DNA of 5,150 bases from Paracoccaceae bacterium (lineage in GTDB: Bacteria; Pseudomonadota; Alphaproteobacteria; Rhodobacterales; Rhodobacteraceae): the NCBI GenBank assembly GCA_002401045.1, contig NVSA01000030.1, positions 3,479 to 8,628 of the forward strand. Reading direction: 5' to 3'. Under the pieces are notes generated by a model that made no database searches, was not told where the DNA came from, and saw only the letters and a program-made list of their open reading frames with translations. Below are positions 1 through 5,150 of this stretch, piece after piece. The translations under genes and the position numbers were made by a program. Within the stretch, counting starts at the first letter, position 1. Each line of letters opens with the position of its first letter.

Positions 1-1031
1 CCGTAAATACCATTTTCCAACAGGATGTTCAGACGATCTGTGATGGCTTGTGACCGTGTACGGATCAAATCAATTTGCACACCTTCGGGCAAAATAAGTT
101 CCATTTCATTCGCCACTTTTTGCACGATGGCCTGCATCTTAACCGCGTCACCTTGGTCGGCGCGGTCCACACGAATAGACACAGCGGGCATGTCACCAAC
201 ATAGTAACTACGTGCGCGCTCAACCCCTAAAACGGTGACCCGCGCCACATCGGAAATACGCAGTTTTGAGCCATCAGAATTGGAACGGATGACCAAGGAT
301 TGAATCTCCGTTGCCGTGCGTTTTTCAACCCCCGTTTTAACCCGCGCCAAACCGCCAGCCACATCCCCTGCGGGATCGGTGGTGGCTTCTTCTTTGATAA
401 CGCTAGCAATTTCGGATAATTCCACATCATGCTGGATCAGCGACATTTCTGGCACAGAGACAACAATTTCAGGGGCTGAAATACCGCGAATAGTCGTGCG
501 CGTGATCCCTTCACGAAACAACCGCGCGCTTAATTCATCGGCAAACCGTCCCAATTGATCAGGCGACACGGGGCCATAAATCACAACATCAGTCACCCGA
601 TCGCGCCACGCACCGCGCCGCACGATGGGCGCATCAATGCCATCAGGCAGACCTGTCACACTGTCGACCGCGACCTTTACGTCATCAGCCGCACGCGCCA
701 TATCCCAATCAGGTTCAAAATCCAAAGAGATAGTCGCTTTGCCTTGTTTCGCCGTCGATGTCGTGCTTTCAATACCTTCAACGCTCAGCAATGCAGGCTC
801 TAATAAAGCAACAATCGCATTGTCGATTTCTTCAGGCCCTGCACCATCCCAGGTAACAATAACGCGGATATTTTGGATGATAACATCGGGGAAAAACTGG
901 GTGCGTATTTTAGTCGAGGCCGCAAGCCCCAATACCAACATGATCACCAACAACAAATTTGCAGCCGTTCCATGACGGGTGAAATATGACAATACACCGC
1001 CTGCCGATTTGGGAAGTTTGCGAATTGCCAT
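1..1031 (-). CDS. RND efflux transporter permease (AcrB/HAE1-like), N-terminal part, truncated by window edge
   Basis: This is the inner-membrane, proton-driven pump subunit of a tripartite RND efflux system. Only the first 343 codons are visible and the frame stays open through position 1. Residues about 21-40 form the first transmembrane helix (NLLLVIMLVLGLAAS). It is followed by the usual FPD motif (47-49) and the start of the periplasmic porter domain, with the family-typical GPEEID (65-70), LLSVEGIEST (81-90) and a G-x-A strand (98-100). The periplasmic region continues to about residue 330, and RLNILLENGIYG marks the approach to TM2, the expected spacing for this family. The ATG at 1031 lies 3 bp after the adaptor stop. 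A G-run at 1039-1044, inside the adaptor's last codons, sits 7 nt upstream as the likely ribosome binding site, so translation is probably coupled. Substrate cannot be read from this part, and the TM4 proton-relay residues lie outside the window. The family is secure; the subfamily is not. Confidence 0.95.
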   Translation of the reverse strand, partial: MAIRKLPKSAGGVLSYFTRHGTAANLLLVIMLVLGLAASTKIRTQFFPDVIIQNIRVIVTWDGAGPEEIDNAIVALLEPALLSVEGIESTTSTAKQGKATISLDFEPDWDMARAADDVKVAVDSVTGLPDGIDAPIVRRGAWRDRVTDVVIYGPVSPDQLGRFADELSARLFREGITRTTIRGISAPEIVVSVPEMSLIQHDVELSEIASVIKEEATTDPAGDVAGGLARVKTGVEKRTATEIQSLVIRSNSDGSKLRISDVARVTVLGVERARSYYVGDMPAVSIRVDRADQGDAVKMQAIVQKVANEMELILPEGVQIDLIRTRSQAITDRLNILLENGIY

Positions 1032-1034
1032 GCC

Positions 1035-2681
1035 TTAGCCCCCCATATTCTTAGTCAGACGGTCATACATAGACTTAGGGATTTCAGGATTTTTCAAAGC
1101 TTGTAAAACACGGTTTTTTACATCGGTAGACAAATCATCATTGGCTTGAACAAAAGCTACCATCTCACCCCGTTGCACGTCGGTAATAGTAACCGTCGTT
1201 TCATCGATAGGTTCTTGGGGTGGCTCAGCGCCGACCATATCACGCATGCGCAACGCCAGTTTTTCAGACACTTCGCCCGTTTTAACCTGCCTGATAATAC
1301 GGTCTTTGGCGGCCTGCGGAATACGAGGATGCGCGGTCACAGCATCAATGATTTCAGCTTGTTCTTGAGCCGTCAGTGTGACCCGTTTTGCGTCAATAAA
1401 TGTCGGCGCATCCGTGCGGCGCGGCTCAACCTTGATCCCTGCACCCAGTTGCGGCGCACGTTCTAGCACGACATCACGCCCATCCAATGCCCCCAGCGCC
1501 ACAATGATATGATCACCCTGCTTGCGCAAAATTTGAACGGGGATAATTTCCAAACGATCCCCCGCGCCCAATGCCAAAACCTCTTGGTTAGCATTCATTG
1601 CTGTTGACGGGAGAACCACAACATTTTGCATCGGTTTTTCGGATAGAACCACAGACACAAAATCACCTGGGCGCACTGCCGAAATCATGTTGGGATCAAG
1701 AGATGCAAATAATTGCCGCCCAGTCTGACCTTCACCAACAGCCCCACTAACGCGGTCGATTTTGGCGAAAATTTCAATGCCGAGGCTGCCGAAACGCACC
1801 AAAACATCTGTCGCCCCCAGATCAGGGTCAGTTGTCACCAGTCGTGCATAATCATCGCTTGAAATACGAAAAGCCACTTCAAGGCGTTGCGGATCAATCA
1901 AACGGGCAAGGCGCTCATTGGCGCCAACCAACCCACCGCGCACACCCGTTACATCCGCCAACACCCCTGAAAATTCCGCCACAATAGATGTGTCATCTAG
2001 TAAACGATGCGCCTCATCCAGATTGATTTTCACCCGTGCCAACGCGATACCTGCGCGTGTAATACGTGATTTCGCATTCGCCAAGGCTTGACGTTTTGAC
2101 AAGACGGCTTGCTGCGCACTCGACGCCGCTAAAGCCGCTGTCTCAAGCGCTGCCTCAGTACCAATCCCGCGCTTACGTAAAGATTGTTGTCGCGCATGCG
2201 CTTGGGCACGTAAATCACTTTGCCTTTGTGCCGCGACCAATTCATCTTGCGCTAAAACAAGCGCCGATGTGGCCTCAACCTGTTCCGACTTGGCTTCAGC
2301 CAATTCTGTTTCGCGTAGCTGTGCATTTGCATTGGCAATGGCAGGATCAGTCTGAAACAACAAATCGCCCTTGCTGACCATGCCGCCTTCGCGAAAGCTG
2401 TCGGCCATTTGCACAACGGCACCGCTTGACGATGCGCGCAAATCCAAGGTGCGGCCACTTAAAATTTCACCAAAAGTTTCAATCACGGGGGTTGCCATCT
2501 GACCGCGAACTGTTTCCACATTCACCGCAAAGACCCGTTCACGCGCATTGCCTGCCCGACGACCTGCGCCATTATTGTCACCTGAGAACGACGATTTCAG
2601 CACAAAGGCCGCTGATGCCAAAAGGCTGACGGTGAGTGCCGCCAAAAACAATCCGAACAAACTTTTGGTCATAAATTTCAT
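1035..2681 (-). CDS. RND efflux periplasmic adaptor (membrane fusion protein) with a C-terminal extension
   Basis: Periplasmic adaptor joining the RND permease to an outer-membrane channel. The 548-residue reading has an N-terminal hydrophobic segment (about 8-28) that serves as signal or membrane anchor. There is no cysteine in the protein, so it is not a lipoprotein. The first half of the lipoyl/barrel-sandwich domain is at about 75-113 (SSGAVVQ, GGMVSKGDLLFQTDP). A long Ala/Gln/Glu/Arg-rich hairpin coiled coil spans about 114-230, with its tip near RGIGT (171-175). The second lipoyl half (SGVLADV, about 238-244) is followed by a beta-barrel to about 350 and a membrane-proximal domain to about 420. 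Residues 436-548 form an extra charged, helical tail, unusual against the roughly 350-420 residues of standard adaptors. The start is the ATG at 2681, with AGGGG at 2687-2691 spaced 5 nt. An upstream in-frame TTG at 2696 and an ATG at 2672 are less well placed. It lies 3 bp before the permease, so the two are almost certainly co-transcribed. Confidence 0.93.
   Translation of the reverse strand: MKFMTKSLFGLFLAALTVSLLASAAFVLKSSFSGDNNGAGRRAGNARERVFAVNVETVRGQMATPVIETFGEILSGRTLDLRASSSGAVVQMADSFREGGMVSKGDLLFQTDPAIANANAQLRETELAEAKSEQVEATSALVLAQDELVAAQRQSDLRAQAHARQQSLRKRGIGTEAALETAALAASSAQQAVLSKRQALANAKSRITRAGIALARVKINLDEAHRLLDDTSIVAEFSGVLADVTGVRGGLVGANERLARLIDPQRLEVAFRISSDDYARLVTTDPDLGATDVLVRFGSLGIEIFAKIDRVSGAVGEGQTGRQLFASLDPNMISAVRPGDFVSVVLSEKPMQNVVVLPSTAMNANQEVLALGAGDRLEIIPVQILRKQGDHIIVALGALDGRDVVLERAPQLGAGIKVEPRRTDAPTFIDAKRVTLTAQEQAEIIDAVTAHPRIPQAAKDRIIRQVKTGEVSEKLALRMRDMVGAEPPQEPIDETTVTITDVQRGEMVAFVQANDDLSTDVKNRVLQALKNPEIPKSMYDRLTKNMGG
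1038..1187 (-). repeat. Protein-level repeat unit 2 in the adaptor C-terminal tail
   Basis: Residues about 499-548, from ITDVQRGEMVAFV to the C-terminal MGG. This is the second copy of the module described at 1230-1376, separated from it by a Pro/Glu-rich linker (residues about 485-498, including PPQEP). Identity between the units is only about one position in five by hand alignment. The spacing of charged and hydrophobic residues is nevertheless kept across the whole unit. Confidence 0.5.
1230..1376 (-). repeat. Protein-level repeat unit 1 in the adaptor C-terminal tail
   Basis: Residues about 436-484 of the adaptor, beginning LTAQEQAEIIDAV and ending RMRDMVG. They align without gaps to residues 499-548. 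Shared positions include T2, E8, V13, A15, K24, R26, K32, E35 and R43, and hydrophobic positions are conserved between them (I/V at 27, V/L at 31, V/I at 36). The similarity is at protein level only; the DNA does not look like a direct repeat. It is inferred to be a small helical module duplicated long ago. Confidence 0.5.
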
Positions 2682-2757
2682 TTTAGCCCCTACCAACGCG
2701 CATCGCGATGTTCTTTATACGCTATAGATCTATTATTCTGTCGCGGTTCGGCAAATT
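2682..2757 (-). promoter_or_regulatory. Intergenic gap upstream of the adaptor, possible promoter/operator
   Basis: A 76-bp, partly A/T-rich gap between the Nudix stop and the adaptor start. It holds two perfect 10-bp palindromes: ATAGATCTAT at 2724-2733 and CATCGCGATG at 2701-2710, with centres 23 bp apart. A poor sigma70-like pair can be drawn on the minus strand (GCGACA at 2744-2739, TATAAA at 2719-2714, 19-bp spacer). The adaptor Shine-Dalgarno AGGGG is at 2691-2687. No strong hairpin followed by a T-run is seen, so read-through from the upstream genes is likely. A separate promoter for the efflux pair is possible but unproven. Confidence 0.3.
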
Positions 2758-3219
2758 TTATTTGAACCGCTCACAATCCATTTTAAAATAATGCTCAACA
2801 ACCTGCCCCACAACTGGAATCATGTTAAACTGTGACAACTGCCCCGCATGCACAAAGGCAAAGCCCGCGCCTTCTTGCAATCTAATATCCGATTGCAAAA
2901 CGGGTGCTTTCGCCACAAACACATAGTGTTGGGCATTGTTCGACGAGCTCGATAATACACGCACGAAAGGGCAAAGATCATCAGGGGTCAGATGCAGTCC
3001 CGTTTCTTCATCAAGTTCCCGACAGGCCGCTTGTACGATTGTTTCGCCTATCTCTATTTCACCACCAAAATAGCCCCATAAGCCGCGCCCACCCACTTGC
3101 GGAAAATCATCCCTAAATTGAAGTGAAACACGGTTATGTTGATCGCGTAGCAATATAATTGCGGCGCGAAAGTCAGATGGGTTTTCCCATTTTCCAAGTG
3201 TCTCAAAGCCCTGTGTCAC
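2758..3219 (-). CDS. Nudix hydrolase
   Basis: A 153-residue Nudix-fold pyrophosphohydrolase, cytosolic and metal-dependent, that cleaves a nucleoside diphosphate linked to another group. A perfect Nudix box G-x5-E-x7-R-E-L-x-E-E-x-G-L spans residues 53-75 (about 3063-2995), with RELDEETGL carrying the metal-binding glutamates E71 and E72. It is preceded by the usual LWGYFGGEIE turn. The length fits a single-domain Nudix protein. The substrate is not evident; no motif for ADP-ribose, CoA or Ap4A specificity was recognised. The start is the GTG at 3219, which overlaps the moaB stop as GTGA. It is the only reasonable start, because the next internal Met is residue 133. GAAGGG at 3231-3236 lies 11 nt upstream, rather far, which together with GTG suggests modest, coupled translation. 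Family assignment is firm; the pathway is unknown. Confidence 0.93.
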   Translation of the reverse strand: MTQGFETLGKWENPSDFRAAIILLRDQHNRVSLQFRDDFPQVGGRGLWGYFGGEIEIGETIVQAACRELDEETGLHLTPDDLCPFVRVLSSSSNNAQHYVFVAKAPVLQSDIRLQEGAGFAFVHAGQLSQFNMIPVVGQVVEHYFKMDCERFK

Positions 3220-3746
3220 TTGCGGCGTTGCCCTTCATCTAGACGCGGCATGATTTCCACAAAATTGCACGGCTTATGGCGATAATCTAATTGGAAGCGC
3301 AAAATCTGATCCCACCCATCTTTGCACGCCCCAGGACTGCCTGGCAGAGCAAATAAATAAGTGCCCTGCGCAACACCGCCGCAAGCACGCGATTGTACCG
3401 CTGAAGTGCCAATTTTTTCGGCTGAAACCAGCGTGAACATGGTTGAAAACGCGTCAATTTCTTTTTCATAGACATCGCGGTGCGCCTCAACCGTTACATC
3501 GCGCCCCGTCAAGCCAGTGCCCCCTGTGCTGATCACCGCATCAATTTTGTCATCGCTGCACCATAGGCGCAACTGATCTGCAATTTGTTTGCGTTCATCA
3601 GGCATGATTTTTCGCGCCGCTAAAATATGCCCGTCACGGGTCAAGCGATCCTCAAGCACATCGCCCGATGTGTCATCTTTTAAGGTGCGCGTATCCGACA
3701 CGGTTAGCACCGCAATGCGGATGGGAATAAAATCACGATCGGTCAT
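3216..3746 (-). CDS. moaB: MoaB-type molybdenum cofactor biosynthesis protein
   Basis: A 176-residue MoCF-domain protein of the MoaB/Mog family, which binds molybdopterin. In characterised members such as Mog and archaeal MoaB, the fold adenylylates molybdopterin before metal insertion; E. coli MoaB itself lacks a proven role. The sequence shows the SDT entry motif (17-19), STGGTGLTGRD (73-83) with the conserved Asp83, IGTSAVQSRACGGVA (112-126) and LPGSPGACKDGW (134-145), ending with the MoaB-like HKPCNF (157-162). Length matches MoaB (about 170-180). The ATG at 3746 is chosen because it overlaps the upstream stop as ATGA, and homology begins soon after it. A 15-codon extension to 3791 would lie inside the upstream gene and looks spurious. 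No other moa, moe or mob gene is in the window, so its cofactor partners must be elsewhere. Confidence 0.93.
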   Translation of the reverse strand: MTDRDFIPIRIAVLTVSDTRTLKDDTSGDVLEDRLTRDGHILAARKIMPDERKQIADQLRLWCSDDKIDAVISTGGTGLTGRDVTVEAHRDVYEKEIDAFSTMFTLVSAEKIGTSAVQSRACGGVAQGTYLFALPGSPGACKDGWDQILRFQLDYRHKPCNFVEIMPRLDEGQRRK

Positions 3747-4534
3747 GATGCACCGCGCAATCGAGCCTGAACCTCTAGCAGGTCTGCCCAAGTATCGCGT
3801 TTTTTTGCACCGTCACGCAACAAGGCTGCAGGCGTGAACATTGGCATCACCGGTTTGCCCAGCGCTTGCGCCCACTTGCCGCGCAACCGTGTAATCCCTT
3901 GGCGTCCCAGTAAAGCTTGGCAGGCAACATTGCCCATCAAGATCAAAACATCTGGGTTCACCAATTCAACGTGGCGCTTGACGAACGGCATCATCATTTC
4001 AATTTCGGCCGCCGACGGATCACGACTTTGCGGCGGGCGCCACGGCATCACATTAGCAATGTAAATCGCATCTTTTGCATCTGCATCACGCGCCAAATTG
4101 ATCGCGACAAACATCTTATCCAGCAATTGCCCCGCGATGCCGACAAAAGGCGTACCGATGGCATCTTCTTCGCGGTCAGGCGCATCTGTAATGATCATTA
4201 CCCGCGCCGCAGGATTACCGTCTGCAAACACCAAATTTTTGGCACCTTTTTTCAGCGCACAATGTTCAAACACCGCAATCGCATCGCGCAGGGCCGTCAC
4301 ACTGCCTGCCTGCGCGGCCATCTTGGCGGCAATGTCTGGTGCGGCTTGCTGTAACACTTGCACAATTGCATCTATTGCGACTGGCGCAATGTTTGACGAC
4401 TTGCCAAACTTCATCTTGCTGGGTTTCACCTCAAACCGATTTATCGGTGCCTCAGACATGCATTCATCCACGCCCAATGCGATCTGCCATTCAAGGGCAG
4501 CTTTAGCGGCAAAATAATCCATTTCAGAAATCAT
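3743..4534 (-). CDS. Uracil-DNA glycosylase superfamily protein (family 4-like), atypical active site
   Basis: A 263-residue protein with the overall plan of family 4 (UdgA-type) uracil-DNA glycosylases, which remove uracil from DNA in base excision repair. An N-terminal segment (about 1-80, LEWQIALGVDE) precedes the core. The core includes VFADGNPAARVM (102-113), EEDAIGTPFVGIAGQLLDKM (122-141), YIANVMPWRPPQSRDP (158-173), NPDVLILMGNVACQALLG (193-210), ITRLRGKW (214-221) and MPMFTPAALLR (230-240). The canonical first loop GEAPG reads TDAPD (116-120), and the usual His of the HPA(Y/A)LLR loop is Thr234. Only C25, C92 and C205 exist, and W165 stands where Fe-S-type enzymes have a cysteine. The 4Fe-4S cluster is therefore presumably absent. 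The ATG at 4534 has GGAG at 4542-4545, 7 nt upstream; Met5 is a weaker alternative. The fold is secure; activity is doubtful. Confidence 0.85.
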   Translation of the reverse strand: MISEMDYFAAKAALEWQIALGVDECMSEAPINRFEVKPSKMKFGKSSNIAPVAIDAIVQVLQQAAPDIAAKMAAQAGSVTALRDAIAVFEHCALKKGAKNLVFADGNPAARVMIITDAPDREEDAIGTPFVGIAGQLLDKMFVAINLARDADAKDAIYIANVMPWRPPQSRDPSAAEIEMMMPFVKRHVELVNPDVLILMGNVACQALLGRQGITRLRGKWAQALGKPVMPMFTPAALLRDGAKKRDTWADLLEVQARLRGAS

Positions 4535-4557
4535 TGGCAGGCTCCAGATTCCCTAGT

Positions 4558-4587
4558 AGAATAGCAAATTGAAGGCGGTGGCGTAAA
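4558..4587 (-). promoter_or_regulatory. Candidate promoter for the udg-like/moaB/Nudix operon
   Basis: On the minus strand, TTTACG (4587-4582) and TATTCT (4563-4558) are separated by 18 bp, each matching the sigma70 consensus at four of six bases. Transcription would begin near 4551, giving a leader of about 17 nt that contains the GGAG ribosome binding site at 4545-4542. This is a weak match; it is called mainly because the gene needs a promoter in this 110-bp divergent gap. Confidence 0.4.
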
Positions 4588-4591
4588 TCCC

Positions 4592-4620
4592 TTGTTTCTA
4601 ATTCGCCGCCGTCTTATAAC
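4592..4620 (+). promoter_or_regulatory. Promoter for pyrB
   Basis: TTGTTT (4592-4597) and TATAAC (4615-4620) are separated by an ideal 17-bp spacer. The expected start is near 4627, leaving a leader of only about 18 nt before the ATG at 4645, with AGGTAGG (about 4631-4637) as ribosome binding site. Such a short leader has no room for an attenuator or for a pyrimidine-sensing leader RNA downstream of this start. The -35 box lies 4 bp from the -35 box of the opposing candidate promoter. Confidence 0.65.
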
Positions 4621-4644
4621 CGCGAAAATAAGGTAGGTTCGACT

Positions 4645-5150
4645 ATGGGAATATCGGTGCGCCATCTTTTAGGCATAGAAAACCTCTCACCCGCTGATAT
4701 TACAGCTATTCTCGATTTAGCAGAAACCTATGTCACCCTGAACAGACAAGCGAACAAACGTTCCAATGTACTGGCAGGACTGACCCAGATTAACATGTTT
4801 TTCGAGAATTCAACGCGCACTTTAGCGAGTTTTGAGTTGGCAGGGAAACGCTTGGGTGCCGATGTGATGAACATGGCACTTGGCGCATCATCGATCAAAA
4901 AGGGCGAAACGCTGGTCGACACCGCCCTGACACTGAATGCGATGAACCCTGATTTGTTGATCGTGCGTCACCCGCAATCAGGTGCGGTGGAACTACTGTC
5001 AGAAAAGGTCAATTGCGCGGTGCTAAACGCAGGCGATGGTCGCCACGAACACCCGACCCAAGCCTTGCTGGACGCGCTGACAATCAGACGCGCCAAAGGC
5101 CGTTTGCACCGTCTTAGCGTCGCAATATGTGGCGACATCGCTCACAGCAG
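4645..5150 (+). CDS. pyrB: Aspartate carbamoyltransferase catalytic subunit, N-terminal part, truncated by window edge
   Basis: Cytosolic enzyme joining carbamoyl phosphate and aspartate to N-carbamoyl-aspartate, the committed step of pyrimidine synthesis. The first 168 codons are present, just over half of the usual 300-320. The carbamoyl-phosphate site FFENSTRT (52-59) is intact with S56, T57, R58 and T59. It is followed by ASSIKKGETL (81-90), where S82 and K86 correspond to the residues contributed by the neighbouring subunit, then RHP (108-110), and NAGDGRHEHPTQALLDA (128-144) with H136 and Q139. The last visible residues, ICGDIAHS, begin the aspartate-binding half. No active-site residue in this part is missing. 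The ATG at 4645 has AGGTAGG about 7 nt upstream. It is divergent from the udg-like operon. In alphaproteobacteria a pyrC-type gene often follows, but that would be outside the window. Confidence 0.97.
   Translation, partial: MGISVRHLLGIENLSPADITAILDLAETYVTLNRQANKRSNVLAGLTQINMFFENSTRTLASFELAGKRLGADVMNMALGASSIKKGETLVDTALTLNAMNPDLLIVRHPQSGAVELLSEKVNCAVLNAGDGRHEHPTQALLDALTIRRAKGRLHRLSVAICGDIAHS

Noticed and set aside
625..975. Plus-strand open frame of 116 codons opposite the RND permease
   Set aside because: It is antisense to strongly conserved permease sequence, has low-complexity composition and no recognisable motif; it is a shadow frame.
2682..2696. TTG start of the adaptor at 2696
   Set aside because: The ATG at 2681 has AGGGG at 5-nt spacing, whereas TTG would place that same Shine-Dalgarno inside the coding sequence.
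2683..2703. Six-codon reading frame (ATG at 2703 to TAA at 2683) ending 1 nt before the adaptor ATG
   Set aside because: It could be a leader peptide for coupling, but it is too short to support and its own start lacks a convincing ribosome binding site. The longer ATG-initiated adaptor reading explains the region.
2682..2757. Rho-independent terminator after the Nudix gene
   Set aside because: The palindromes here are short, lack a stable GC stem with a following T-run on the minus strand, and sit close to the next gene's start.
3747..3791. Longer moaB start adding 15 residues (to 3791)
   Set aside because: It would place the start deep in the upstream gene. The ATG at 3746 forms the standard ATGA overlap and fits the family length.
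3917..4354. Plus-strand open frames (up to 145 codons) opposite the UDG-like gene
   Set aside because: Rich in His/Arg with no family resemblance and fully opposite a gene whose minus-strand translation shows clear conserved motifs.
1..5150. Mobile element, CRISPR array, tRNA/rRNA, toxin-antitoxin or phage-defence genes
   Set aside because: No transposase or integrase sequence, no regularly spaced repeats, no tRNA-like sequence, and all the major frames are explained by housekeeping or efflux families.

Overview
The window holds six protein-coding genes, all recognisable housekeeping or efflux families. The organism is most likely an alphaproteobacterium, probably a marine member of the Rhodobacteraceae/Roseobacter type. 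The reasons are the alphaproteobacterial sequence style of PyrB, the lineage-typical wording of the UDG-like protein (VFADGNP, WRPPQ), and the gene order udg-like / moaB / Nudix / RND efflux divergent from pyrB. Base composition looks close to 50% G+C by eye, which is low for that family. The genus is not resolvable from this sequence.

Layout. Positions 1-4534 are read entirely on the minus strand. From its upstream end the order is a uracil-DNA-glycosylase-like protein (4534-3743), a MoaB-type molybdopterin-binding protein (3746-3216), a Nudix hydrolase (3219-2758), a 76-bp gap, an RND efflux periplasmic adaptor (2681-1035) and the first 343 codons of the RND inner-membrane permease (1031 to beyond position 1). 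The first three genes overlap by 4 bp at each junction (ATGA, then GTGA) and the adaptor and permease are 3 bp apart. They therefore look like one or two tightly coupled transcription units. On the plus strand, pyrB (aspartate carbamoyltransferase) starts at 4645 and runs off the right edge. A 110-bp divergent region (4535-4644) carries a good sigma70-like promoter for pyrB and a weaker candidate facing the udg-like gene.

How the genes work together. The adaptor and permease would form a tripartite efflux pump with a TolC-type outer-membrane channel that is not in the window. The three-gene upstream cluster has no single obvious pathway: a UDG fold (base excision repair), MoaB (molybdenum cofactor) and Nudix (nucleotide pool or other pyrophosphate substrates). 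PyrB is the committed step of pyrimidine synthesis.

No mobile element, CRISPR array, RNA gene or new multi-gene system was found. The two most notable observations are (1) that the UDG-like protein differs from the canonical family 4 pattern at both signature loops and lacks the Fe-S cysteine set, and (2) that the RND adaptor carries a C-terminal extension that looks like two diverged copies of a helical module of about 50 residues. No stretch over 300 bases lacks a gene.
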